Shown: positions 23,832 through 34,292 of the stretch, piece by piece
Position numbering within the stretch: position 1 is the stretch's first letter
Layout of the letters: each line of letters opens with the position of its first letter
Source of the DNA: Lactuca virosa
Taxonomy: Eukaryota; Streptophyta; Magnoliopsida; Asterales; Asteraceae
NCBI GenBank assembly: GCA_928212115.1
Contig: CAKMRJ010005523.1
Location: 245,807,132 to 245,871,131 of the forward strand
Length of the DNA: 64,000 bases
Direction of reading: 5' to 3'
The notes under the pieces: model-generated
Told to the model about the DNA's origin: nothing
Seen by the model: only the letters and a program-made list of their open reading frames with translations
Database searches by the model: none
Made by a program: the position numbers and the translations under genes

Positions 23832-25754
23832 ACATCATCACCGTAAGTAGATCAATCAGTATAACGAATTTGAATCACTGATAAATCTTGTTTATAGGTT
23901 CATAATAACGATAACGAACTTAAACATAAGTTATACTTAAAGTAGGGTAAGCATAACTCACTTACAAGGGAGTTTAGCGAGGAACCGGGCTCTGCACGGG
24001 CAGAACTTCTGAACCGAAAACTCTTCTTCCGGAGGCCTTCTGGCACTCCGAGACTCGCTTCTAACACTTAGGAAGTGCTAGGAAAAGGGGAAGAGGGTTT
24101 GGGGGTATTTGGGAGAGAAGTTGAGAAAATGTGTGAAGAAAAATGAGGAAAACGCCTCTATTTATAGGCTGGTAGATTGAGTTGCGCGGGGGGTAATTTT
24201 GATGTACGCGGGGCATACCAGGCCTTACGCTCGGCGTACCGGAGACATGTTTCAAGATCGTATGCGGAGCCGTGGGGAGGAAGGTGTGGCTGAGATGGTG
24301 CCACGTGTCACCTCTGGAACTTAATAGAAAAATTAATTATCTTCTAAATTTCGTAACTTTCGCATACGAGCTTCATTTTTGTCATTCTTTATATCCACGC
24401 GTAGGGAGAAACGTGATCTACAACTTTTGTTTAGACTTCGTCGGCTAATTTTGACTTTATTGTTAAAGTTATATTTTAACAGACTTAGACAGTTAAAGTC
24501 CGTTAAAAAATCATAACCCGACGTCCATTTTCGACTGTCTTTATATCGTTGAGCTCCTATTAATGAGATATTCAATTCTTGTTTAGGTTGTGTCGGCTAA
24601 TAATCGATCGATCTGAAATTCGATTTCCGGGTTGTGTACCGTTATGCTTAATCTTAGAAAAATCATAACTTCCTCTAACGAAGTCAGATTTAGAAGTTCA
24701 TTTTTATGTACGTTCTCAGTTTAACATATACTATGACTTTCATTTAGATCTCTAAGGCTAAAAAGTAGTTTATCAAAAATTCACTTTTTACGATATGCGG
24801 CGCCGTGTCGGTTTTGTCGCAAAACTTCGACGGGTCATAACTTCTTCGTTATAAGTCGGATTTTAGCGTTCATTATATCCCCGAAATCCTTGTTACGGCT
24901 ACTTCAACTTTCTTCAAATATATTGGGTCAAATCTTCATTATATTTTTGACACATATTAATATTATTATTATTTATTATATTGTTATAAGCACGTATATT
25001 GCACATAAATCACATAATACTCAAACAATTCTTCTTCATTACTTCAAAATAGGTTACAATTGTTGACCCTAACTATTACATCATTAAACTAATGCTTAGC
25101 CAGAAACACGGGCGTTATAATACAGACAAGCATTTAATGTCTCATATAAATAATACTTTTATTTTAGATTATGATCTTGATAGAAACTATGCACTCGCAT
25201 GACAAAAGTGTCTGGTGATTGGTGAATCGGGCAGAGTTTCTCCTTACACCTTTTCCAAAAGACCTAGATGTACATAACGTTAAGTCTTAGTCTAACTCAT
25301 ACTTCATGGAACTGTTATCCTAAGGGTTTAGATTCCTCAATAATCCCAAAGTCTACTTCAAGATCTAAATAAGGAATAACCAGGTAGGATCATATCGGAG
25401 GTACGGTATGTTTGGTATACAGAGTATACTGTTTGGAAATCCCACTTTAAACACCTCAATAAATCCAGCCTAGACATCACACCCGTAAGTAGATCAAGCA
25501 AAATAACAATTTGGAATCATTGATAAATCTTACTTATAAGTTCATAGTAACGACTTATAACAATAATTATAAATTACACGGAAGCAGAGTAAGTGTATCT
25601 CACTTACAGAAGGCTATCAATGGGAACCGGGATCTAAGTGGGCAAAATACTAACTCGGGATCTCCTACTCGAAGGCTACTACTCAGATGAGTACTCAGGG
25701 GCGTCGTAGGGCTTCACCGCAGGCCAGAAACTTAAGAAAAAATGGCGCTACAGG

Positions 25755-25782
25755 GGGGAGAGAGAGAGAGAGAGAGAGAGTT
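25755..25782. repeat. (AG)n microsatellite in chromovirus LTR
   Basis: A run of GA/AG dinucleotides inside the 5' LTR, shorter and interrupted in the 3' LTR (4627-4650). Confidence 0.85.
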
Positions 25783-26785
25783 TGTAAGGGTGCGGAAAAA
25801 GGACTGCACATTGATTGCTATTTATAGGGAGAAGAATACTCGTGTCCATCGCGCCATAGATGTGTGTGTCGTGTATTCCGAACACGTCGATCCTCTCGTT
25901 TGCTGACACATGTCACTCGTCGGTTGGAGTAGTGTGGCCTTCTAGAAGCACGCGCACCGTGCACACGTGCATACGGATTTTTTAGTTTTTTCAAAATTTA
26001 GGTAACTTCTTTATACGAACTCCGTTTTTTACGTTCTTTATATCCCAGGAAATCTCTATATGAGATCCATAACTTTCGTTTAGACTTCGTCGGCTAATTT
26101 TGACTTTATATTTTTCACACGGGCTTAGAATGTTAAAGCCCGTATAAAAAGCATAACTCTCTCATCCGATGTCCGTTTTCAACAGACTTTATATCGTTAG
26201 ACTCCTATTAATGAGATCTTCAACTCTCATTTAGATTATTTTCGCTAATAGTCGACCGATCTTTAATTCGATTTTTGAGCTGAATATTGTTTTGCTGAAA
26301 CTTAGAAAAATCACAACTTCCTCTCACAAAGTCGGATTTAGACGTTCTCTATATGCATGCTCTAGGTTTAACGATTACTATGACTTTTGTTTAGATCACT
26401 TAGGCTAAAAAGTAATTTATCAAAAATTAACTTTTTACGAGACGCATAGCCGTGCAAGTTTATCGCGAAACATTGAAGAAGCATAGCATCTTCATATGAA
26501 GTCGGATTTGAACGCTCCTTATTTCTTCGGAATCCTTATAACATATACTACGACTAGGTTAAGATTATTTGTCCTAAGTAATTCTTTTATCTTCGACGCA
26601 TATTTTAATTTTATTTATTTTATTAGTAATTATATATCATTTACACATAATATCCTATAAAACAAGCAAGCATACAAATATATGAATAATCCTTTCTTAT
26701 TCATTCATATAAAGGTTACAATAGTTAACCAAAGTGATTACAGACTATGACTTGATCTAGCAGGAAACGTGGGCGTTACAGAAGA

Positions 26786-27239
26786 TATGTCATTAGGGTT
26801 AATTTTTGGCTCTATTTATGGGTTTCAGCATCGCCACGACGTGGAGAAATAGTTGCCACACCGTGGGAGCTGTTTTCTTCGCGTCCATGAAATTTTCCAA
26901 TTTTCCACAGCGTGGTCACTGGGAATCATAATTTTCTCAAAAATAAATAAGTTGTCCAAGATTTTGTATTGTGTCCAAAACATTTTGAATCTCGTGAATC
27001 GGAGTTACGAGTCATGAGATATGGTGAAAACACTGATAAGGGGTCAAGCTGTCCAACTACATCATTTTTGCGTCTTTTTAGCTCATTTCTCTTTTTTTTT
27101 TTGCATTCCAAGCTTCCATTTTATTTGTCACTGAAAATTTCTAAGCATATTAAGTATCATATATATTAAAATATAACATTTTAATCAAATATTTTTAGAT
27201 AATGGCCTAAAATACATAGTTAAATAAGGTCATATCAAA
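26786..27239 (-). repeat. Athila-type 3' LTR, second part
   Basis: It continues the LTR interrupted at 3033 and matches 31518-31966, ending GGTCATATCA. It contains CCACGACGTGG (26834-26844), CCACACCGTGG (26854-26864) and CCACAGCGTGG (26904-26914). Confidence 0.85.
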
Positions 27240-27762
27240 ATACATCACACTATTCTTTTGCTTGTCCCCAAGAAAAACTAGATTCATTATGATTTCATTC
27301 TAATACCATAGAGCAAAACCTTGCTCACCAACATCACACCGAATAATCTAATTTGAATTCACCAATTATGTTTCACCTTAATGCATATATTTGTATCTAA
27401 ATCGTAACAACTTCCCAAGTCCTAAATACTCACAATCCTCATAAACGTTCCCCACTTATTTTGAACAACATTCATTTCTGCATCCCTCCGAATACATCAT
27501 CGGAAAACTTTATTAACCTCAAGGTAATTTTTGTTAAGTTCCCAAGCATACATGTGGTAAAATAACCTAGAAAGAAAAAGTACAACTTTGACTACTAAGC
27601 CCTTGGCTTTTGGCAATTGGCCTTATTTCTTCACTTCTTCATAATCTTCATACTTTGATAGCTTTTATTCACTCAACAACTTTTTGGCAACTTTTTTTTT
27701 CTTTTATTTTTTCACTTTTTTTTTTGCATAACTCACTTTTTTCACTCAACTAAAAAAACTAA

Positions 27763-28875
27763 GGTGCTGTTTGATTCGCAGAATGTTGCTGAAGGAATTT
27801 GAATTGGAATTGGAAAAGGAATCTGTCAGAAATTTGAATCCAATTCCATATGTTGTTTGGTTGGCAGGAAATGGAATTGGAATTAATTCCAAATTTTGTT
27901 TGGTTCACAGGAAATGGAATTGGAATTCATGTAAAATGACATAATTACCCTTTTTGCATGTTTTTCTTAATTTTACCTTGTTTTCTAACTTATATGTAAA
28001 GATACCATTATGAAAATTATAAAAACAGTAAAATTTCGGCGGTGATGGTGGCGGCGATGGTGGTGGCGATGGTGGTCGTGGCATTGATTGTAGTAGCGGA
28101 AGTGGTGGTGGTGGGTGGTCGTTGCAACGGAGGCGGTGGGTGGTGGTCATGGCGACGGTGATGGTGGGTGGTGGTGGCGGCGGTGGCGGTGGTGGGTGGT
28201 GGTCATGGCGGTGGTAGTGGTGGTCGGTGGTCGTAGTGGCGGTCGTTGCAACGAAGGCGGTGGTAGTGGCTATGGTGGCAGCGAAGGTGGTGGTGGTGGT
28301 GGTGTTCAGTGGTCGGTGGGGCGGCAGCGGTGGTGGTGGACTGGTGGTGGCGGCGGTGGTGGCGGCGGCGGTGGTGGTGGTGGTGGTGGTGGTGGCGGCG
28401 GTGGTGGACTAGTGGTGACGGCGGCGGTGGTGGTGGTGGTGGCGGTGGTGGTCAGTGGTCGGTGGGGCGGCAGCGGTGGTGGACTGGTGGTGTCAGCGGC
28501 GGTGGTGGTTGTGGACTGGCGGTGGTGGCGGACTGGTGGTGGTGGTGGTGGTGGTAGCGGCGGTGGTGGTGGTCAGTGATAGTGGCGGTGGTAGCGGCGG
28601 TGGTGGTGGTCAGTGATAGTGGTGGTGGTGGTGGTAGTGGTGGTGGGTTTTTTGATAAGTACAAGGGGTATTTTTGTAATCTGCCACTTTCCTTCATGAG
28701 AAGGAATGTTTTCCATCCAACTTTGGAAGGAATTCACTTTCCTCCATATGGTGGAAAGTTTATTTCATTTAGGAATCCTTTTCCCTTCTCTAAGTCCAAC
28801 CAAACACATGAATTCGAGGGAATTGAAATCCTTTTCCCTCGAATTACATTCCTTTCCTGCCAACCAAACGCACCC
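27763..28875. mobile_element. Non-autonomous TIR element (PIF/Harbinger-like), 1113 bp
   Basis: Left end GGTGCTGTTTGATTCGCAGA, right end (reverse complement) GGGTGCGTTTGGTTGGCAGG; the TIRs pair over about 25 bases with mismatches and one gap. TAA lies on both sides (27760-27762 and 28876-28878), the 3 bp duplication of the PIF/Harbinger superfamily. Related GGAATTGGAATT words recur in both arms. The centre is a GGT/GGC repeat, not a transposase. Confidence 0.75.
28040..28650. repeat. Degenerate (GGT)n/(GGC)n low-complexity tract
   Basis: About 600 bases of mostly GGT, GGC and GTC triplets on the + strand, in the middle of the TIR element. Stop codons are rare in all frames simply from composition, giving Gly-, Val- or Trp-rich open frames on + and Pro/His-rich ones on minus that should not be taken as genes. 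Confidence 0.92.
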
Positions 28876-30442
28876 TAAAAGAAAAACATATGCTTAAGCA
28901 AGGGAACTTAACCTCAACCCTTATTGGTTAAAGGCATTAGTCTAAAGTGCAACAACTACATAAATTTTCTTGGATACATTTCATGTACATGATGCAAAAC
29001 ATGTTATGTCCCTCAAACTACACAAGTTCACGTTTTTGTCTTAGAATTCTCTTCAAGTTATCCCACACAACACTAGCAAAATTAGCTCTAACGCAATAAT
29101 ATCAAAACAAAATTCTAAAAATTAACTAGATTTTTTTATTTTAGACCATTTTTCAAGTCTTTATATTTCAATTTTTTTAAATCTAGCATATAAATTTTAA
29201 AATATAGCATGCTTGTTGTCCTTTTTCCAATCCCCATACACCAAACTTAAATTATACAATGCCCTTATTGTATATAATAACAATAAAGCATATAAAATAA
29301 AAAAGGGAGAAAATGAACAAACTCGCCTTGGATATATAGTCGCGAGAACGAAATCGACTGTAGTGGGTTGCTTCGAAATGTGCATTGGAATGATGATGCT
29401 TCGGATTTTGCTGGAAACTGAAAACTGGAACTACTTTACTTTTTTGCTCATATCGGGACTTGGTGTGCGAAACGATTGGCGAAAACATCGTATAACATAT
29501 CAATGTGTAAAATTTGGGAATCATTTATTAGGAATTTTCTTTGCGCAAAAAATGTCGCCACATCGTGGTTGTTAACGAGCCACAACGTGGAAACTAAATA
29601 GTAGAAATTTCTTCGTGAATAAAAATCAACTCGAGTTGTGTTGGCCAAACCCTCGTCTCGTCTCTCGTAGATGCTCTTCCCTTCAGTAGTGAATTTTAAT
29701 GAAGTCTCGATCCCACTATCGTTTGGGTAAGTGACCCCACACTTATGTGATGCAAGGCCTCTCATGAAGTATCTCCCGTGACAAAACCGCACTTGATCCT
29801 AATCGTTGAAATATCGAACGCATCCGAAGGGCAATATTATTTTGCAAAGATCTAAAACATCAAGAGCATCAATATGGAAAAAAAAATATTAAACAAACTA
29901 AAAATAAAAATAAAAACCACTAAAATAACTAAAAAAATAAATTAGCAAAACAAAATAACTAAAAATGATATCATGATCATTCATCTTCTTCGGAATCATG
30001 ATAAAATTGTAGATAAAATCTGTTGCATGCAAGAAGTGGTTTGTGAAAACAATAACTTCCGGGACCCGTTAGGCTATTTCCTTTTCTTTCTTTGCACCAT
30101 TAACTAATATGCAGAACAAAAATTGAACAAACAAGTCAAGAGTAGCAAGAGTTCGGTCTTCCACCTAATCACCACGGTACGTCTTGCTATACTACGCCTT
30201 GTGGATTAAGTTGGACAAATCAACAAAGTAGTAGACTAAACAAGTCAACAACTCCCTAATCGCTTGCAATCTCGAAACCCATGCAAAACGTAAAACCAAC
30301 AATGCATATGATGACAAATTCCTACACATAACAACAAAAACCTTTCCGACAAGTGACATGTTATCAAAGAAAATAAAAATAAAACTAAAAATGCAAAAAT
30401 AAATAACGAATAATCAAATAAATTAAATTAATTGAAAATCGT

Positions 30443-30460
30443 TCCCTGACAACGGCACCA
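30443..30460 (-). other. Athila-type primer-binding site
   Basis: The minus strand reads TGGTGCCGTTGTCAGGGA, a variant of the Athila tRNA-Asp site TGGCGCCGTTGCCGGGGA. It lies 7 bases inside the right LTR boundary and marks that LTR as 5'. Confidence 0.85.
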
Positions 30461-30467
30461 AAAACTT

Positions 30468-31966
30468 TGATTTGTTATTTTAATGCATTAATTTTTTATG
30501 TATAAGTCCTACTCTATCGCATCTAGACCACATCTTACAAGCAGTGAACCTGATCGAGTATAGTATAGAGTATAGTTTTGATAAGCAAGGGTGACAAACT
30601 CAAGGGGAACGGTAGTGAATTAATATTAGAATATTTTATTATAGGTTACATTAAATAAATGAAATCAAAAAATGGGGTTTTATTATAAAAGCTCAATTAA
30701 ATCAACAACTAAACTAACTAGATAAGCTGAATGGAAACAAATCACTTCGGGTACTTTGGTTCAGATTGGATTTCATATCAAAATATTGGTTAACTACTAA
30801 GTTCAATGGATATTTATTCATTATTCATCGATTCCTAATATGACTAGCATCATGGTCAGATTACTAATCCTTTGATCCAAACCAATTATCAACTTCGTGA
30901 TCAAGTGAACAAATAATCATGCAAATCAGTGTTTAGTTCGAATTATGCAAGACTTGAATTAACTGGTATTAATGATCATAATACCAATTATATACATGAA
31001 TGGTCATCACATATAAGCTCACACATTAAATTTACCAACTTTTCTATTTAACTCTAGGTTTATAGTCAAAATCCTAGTCATACAAATCTAATGATCATAA
31101 ATTCATCTGATTCAAGCACATTTAGATAGAATGATCATCTAATCTCAATAATACTCAGCAATAAACAAAAAAGATTGAAACTTTAACACATTAGGATCTC
31201 TTTAACAAGCAAACATAATAAATGAAATAAGAATAAATAATCTGAATAGCAAATTAATCCATAATCTCAATGATTGATCTAGTCTAACACACAGCAATAG
31301 GGTTCTGAAGCCCTAAATCAGAAAATAAAACATATGAAAATCATAATTGGATGCTAATCGTGGTCAGAAAAACAAACTGAATGATTCCCGACATGAATCG
31401 GCTCTCGAATCCTTCAGAACTTCACTCCATATCAGTTTAACGGCCTTTCGGCCGCCTTCTAGACCCTCAAACGGCTTCTCTGATGTTTATTTTCACAGGG
31501 AACGAATTAGAGTTGAATATATTTCATTAGGGTTATTTTATGGCTCTATTTATGGGTTTCAGCATCGCCACGACGTGAAGAAATTGTTGCCACGCCGTGG
31601 GAGCTGTTTTCTTCGCGTCCACGAAATATTCCGATTTGCCACGGCGTGGTCACTAGGAATCAGAATTTTCTCAAAACATGAAAGTTGTCCAAAATTTTGT
31701 CTAGTTTCCAGAACATTTTGAATCTCGTCAATCAGAGTTTTGAGTCATGAGATATTGTGAAACCACTGACGAGGGGTCAAGTTGTCCAGCTACATCCTTT
31801 TTGCGTCTTTTTAGCTCATTTCTCTTCCTTTTGCATTCCAAGCTTCCATTTTATCGTAATTTAACATTTCAATGCATATTAAGTATCATATATCTTAAAA
31901 TATAACATTTTAATCAAATATATTAAGATAATGGTCTAAAATACATAGTTAAATAAGGTCATATCA
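30468..31966 (-). repeat. Athila-type 5' LTR (uninterrupted copy)
   Basis: 1499 bp, starting TGATTTGTTATTTTAATGC and ending GGTCATATCA in + orientation. It supplies the empty-site sequence that proves the chromovirus insertion in its partner. Palindromes CCACGCCGTGG (31590-31600) and CCACGGCGTGG (31639-31649) are present, and CCACGACGTG at 31568-31577. Confidence 0.88.
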
Positions 31967-31975
31967 GATGTTACA
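31967..31975 (+). repeat. Right target-site duplication and last four bases of the P LTR
   Basis: GATGT (31967-31971) duplicates 1977-1981; TACA (31972-31975) completes the P LTR end GGGATGTTACA. Confidence 0.75.
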
Positions 31976-32104
31976 TTCCCCTTTTTCAGTAATAAAAGTT
32001 TACACATTATGTTATGTTGTTGTATTGTTTTATGTATGCAAATGACTCTAATCCATGATATCATCTTACCGCCTGGCGTTTTCGCTACCAGCCAGGGGTG
32101 TGAC
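31976..32104 (+). mobile_element. LTR tail (R), about 130 bp
   Basis: The piece ends GCCAGGGGTGTGACA, a terminal form typical of Gypsy LTRs, and the next sequence belongs to a different LTR (Q). The paired words CCGCCTGGCG and CCAGCCAGGGG near its end could form a stem. The rest of R would lie left of the window, across P. The boundary is inferred only from the terminal CA and the change of sequence. Confidence 0.45.
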
Positions 32105-32634
32105 AATCCATAAGCATTTCAACATTTTAAGCTCATTTTGGACCCTTGTAAGTATTTAAGTTCCATGTTTTATGCTATTTGAGTAATAGATCTAAGTCTT
32201 CAAGCTTGTTTTGGGTTCCCTCTTGATATTGGAGTGGAGTTTGGAAAACTCAAGGTCTAAAGGTTGTGTATTGTTGTCTCCTGGACCCATTGCGGTGCTT
32301 AGAAATGATCTTTGTCTTCCTTTTGTGCGATGCAAGGATTTGGTTACATTTTTATCCCATTTTAGATCTAGGATTAGAGTTAGGTTGGTTTTAGCCATGC
32401 ATGAGTAGAAAGTTGGAGACATTACCCATTAAGATCATTTTCAAAAGTGATATGGGAAGTTGGATCCTTAATCTTAAGGGATTAAGTGCTTAATAGAAAG
32501 TTGATTTAAACATGGAAAGCGTGGAGAGACCAAGGATGGGTCGCGGGGGAGGGGGAGATTGAGTTGGGTCATGACTGTTTTGTTGCACAGTGGTCGCGAC
32601 GTGACCAAGAGCTGGGACGCGTAATGCTTGGTTG

Positions 32635-33399
32635 TAGGGATGAGCATAGGCGGGTACCCGCCTCAATTCTCCGGAACTGGAACCGGAACTGGCGGTTCCT
32701 GTGAAGTTATAACCGGAACCAGGTCTAGGCGGTTCTTAAATTTTGGAACCAGTCCTGGAACCAGCGGTTCGAGTTTCCGGACCGGGTAACCCACTTGGGT
32801 CATTTTTGTAGTCTCGTTAATACAAAATAATTTTAGCCATTGAAACAAAAAGTAAATATTATAACTAGTTCATTGCGATATAAGTTACATATGGCAAAAA
32901 AAAATCATTTTAAAAGATAATCCAAGTTATTAAATATAAGTCATAAACCAAAGTTCATGTTCTTACCATCAACCTATTAATGTTATTGAACATCATATCT
33001 TTTCAAAATATATTATAATCATGTATGTTCAAATTGTTTTACTATCATGCATTCATATTCACATTAGATCATGTGTTTTGAAAAAAAATGCAAATATTAC
33101 TTATTAGCATGTTACCTCCAAGATCTAATAAATAGTCCCAACAAATATTTTAGTCATCAACGTTGTTACGGTCAATTCGGTTAAGTATTAAGTATTTTTA
33201 AATTTTAATATTTTGGAACCGGTTACGGCGGTTACCCGATTCCTAAAAAATAGAAACCGGAACCAAAACCAGTGCTTAGCGGTTTCCACTTTTAGGAACC
33301 GAAACCGGAACCACTAACCTCGGTTCCGATTCTAGAACCGATGGTTCTGAGGCGATTCCGGTTCCAAAAGCGGGTACCCATTATCCATGCTCACCCTTA
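32635..33399. mobile_element. hAT-like non-autonomous TIR element, 765 bp
   Basis: Ends TAGGGATGAGCA and, in reverse complement, TAAGGGTGAGCA. Flanks CTTGGTTG (32627-32634) and CTTAGTCG (33400-33407) are an 8 bp duplication with two transition differences, the length expected for hAT. Both subterminal parts are full of the words GGAACC and GGTTCC in inverted orientation, probable transposase-binding repeats. No transposase frame. Confidence 0.75.
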
Positions 33400-33639
33400 C
33401 TTAGTCGTTGACCGTCGACTGTTGACTTTTGTCCAGTTGATCGTTGGCTTTTTGACCAGTTTGACTTTTGGTCAAACTTTGATGGATTTGAGTATTTACT
33501 GAGGTTTGGTCTCGGTTCGGTGTTAGGTGGTTTGTATTAGCTATTTCTTTTGTAGAGATTGTTATCTATATTATGGTGCTAGATTCATGTGAGTTTTCTC
33601 ACTATTATGTGTAGAACATTAAATGTTGTGATTAATAGA

Positions 33640-33982
33640 TAATCTTTGTGACTTTTGTATGAGAGACTTTGATTGGATCATATTAATTGTATGAAAGATT
33701 ATGATTGGATCATAGCAATTATATGAAATAGTATGATTGTATCATAGCAATTATATGGAACACTATGATTGGATCATAACGATTATATGAAAGGCTATAT
33801 TTGGACTATAGCAGTCAAGACTATAGTTTAACTATAGCAGTCAAGACTATAGTTGGACTATAGCAGGAAAGATTGTAATTGGACTATAAAAGAAAAGACT
33901 ATAATTAGACTATAGTTGGATTATAGTAGGCAATACTATAGTTGGACTATAGTAGGAAAGACTATAGTTGGACTATAGCATT
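33640..33982. repeat. Compound minisatellite
   Basis: The first part has about four copies of a ~33 bp unit (TATGAAAGATTATGATTGGATCATAGCAAT type, 33655-33790); the second has about seven copies of a ~25 bp unit (GACTATAGTTGGACTATAGCAG type, 33790-33982). The two units look related through GGA(C/T)(C/T)ATAGCA, suggesting one grew from the other. Confidence 0.85.
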
Positions 33983-34292
33983 CATTTGTGTATGCGGTAT
34001 CTTGGACTTAGAGAACGCACTAAGTTTTATGCTTACTCATTAAATTTAAATGTTTTCATGTTGTTATGGTAGCAAAGGGAATGACATGGTCTGACTGTAT
34101 CGCATACATGAATTTGTTTTTGGAGACTTCCGCTGGTCTTATTTCACTACTTTTATTATTATGATGATTTTGAAAACTATGTGACATGTTCTGGAACAAA
34201 TGGTTGTTTTGATATACTTTGGGAAATGGATTTTGGTTGATTACTTTTTATTTAAAAGTTAAAATTTTTAGGTTGAAATTTAGGACGTCACA

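Larger units (their letters stand above)
13896..25119 (-). mobile_element. Solo LTR (family H), interrupted by a Copia element
   Basis: It begins TGTGACATCCCC and ends GGGCGTTATA (family end GGGCGTTACA with one C to T change). Site duplication ATACA lies at 13891-13895 and 25120-25124; joining the flanks gives CAGATAATACAGACAAG, matching the left LTR near 3972-3985. Without the Copia insert it is about 2475 bp, close to the 2451 bp sister at 4784-7234. Two odd palindromic words of the TACGC-GCGTA type lie near 24203-24241. Confidence 0.9.
3034..26780 (-). mobile_element. Full-length Ty3/Gypsy chromovirus with long LTRs, nested insertions
   Basis: Two LTRs (3034-8105 and 12947-26780) flank a 4.84 kb internal region. 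After removing nested insertions with their duplications the LTRs are about 2616 and 2605 bp. On the minus strand the element reads LTR (TGTAACGCCC...GGGATGTCACA), a tRNA-Met-type primer site at 12931-12946, gag, PR, RT, RNase H, INT, chromodomain, polypurine tract at 8106-8122, LTR. Domain order and chromodomain place it among Tekay/Del-like chromoviruses; the clade is my inference. All coding parts carry stops or frame changes. The 5-bp duplication GAAGA brackets it, and the outer base pair is TA instead of TG on the left. Confidence 0.9.
12947..26780 (-). repeat. Chromovirus 5' LTR, interrupted by a solo LTR that holds a Copia element
   Basis: It starts TGTGACATCC at 12947 and ends GGGCGTTACA at 26780. 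The insert 13896-25119 plus one copy of its duplication accounts for all but about 2605 bp, within 11 bp of the left LTR after correction. Site duplication GAAGA follows at 26781-26785. Confidence 0.88.
27240..30467 (-). other. Athila-type internal region, non-coding
   Basis: 3.2 kb between the LTRs, interrupted by a 1.1 kb TIR element. The minus-strand signature CTTGGGGACAAGCAAAAG is near 27255-27275 and the primer site at 30443-30460. No Gag, PR, RT, RNase H, INT or envelope-like motif is visible in any frame, so the element is a non-autonomous derivative. Two palindromes CCACATCGTGG and CCACAACGTGG are near 29558-29590. Confidence 0.75.
1982..31966 (-). mobile_element. Non-autonomous Athila-type LTR retrotransposon, interrupted
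   Basis: Two LTRs (1982-27239 and 30468-31966) flank an internal region at 27240-30467. The left LTR is split by a 23.7 kb chromovirus; without it, the LTRs are about 1506 and 1499 bp and the element about 6.2 kb. On the minus strand the LTR runs TGATATGACC...ATCA. The primer-binding site TGGTGCCGTTGTCAGGGA beside the right LTR is the tRNA-Asp-type site typical of Athila elements, and CTTGGGGACAAGCAAAAG near the left LTR is the matching 3' internal signature. I saw no gag, protease, RT or integrase in the internal region, so it would need proteins from a relative. Confidence 0.85.
32105..34292 (+). mobile_element. LTR Q (partial), related to the P LTR, interrupted by a hAT-like element
   Basis: From about 32140 it follows the P LTR in order: GGACCC.TGT.AGT, the AGATCTA block, the TTGACCxxTTGACTTTTGGTCAA block, the CTCACTAAG...TTTTGCTTAC block, and an end TTTAGGACGTCACA at 34281-34292 (compare P end GGGATGTTACA). 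It carries the odd palindrome GGTCGCGACGTGACC at 32592-32606 and a minisatellite at 33640-33982. No primer site follows 34292, so it is a 3' or solo LTR end. Confidence 0.65.

Noticed and set aside
28115..28697. Several overlapping Gly/Val/Trp-rich and Pro/His-rich open frames
   Set aside because: They result from the GGT/GGC tract, which lacks stop codons in every frame; there is no conserved protein.
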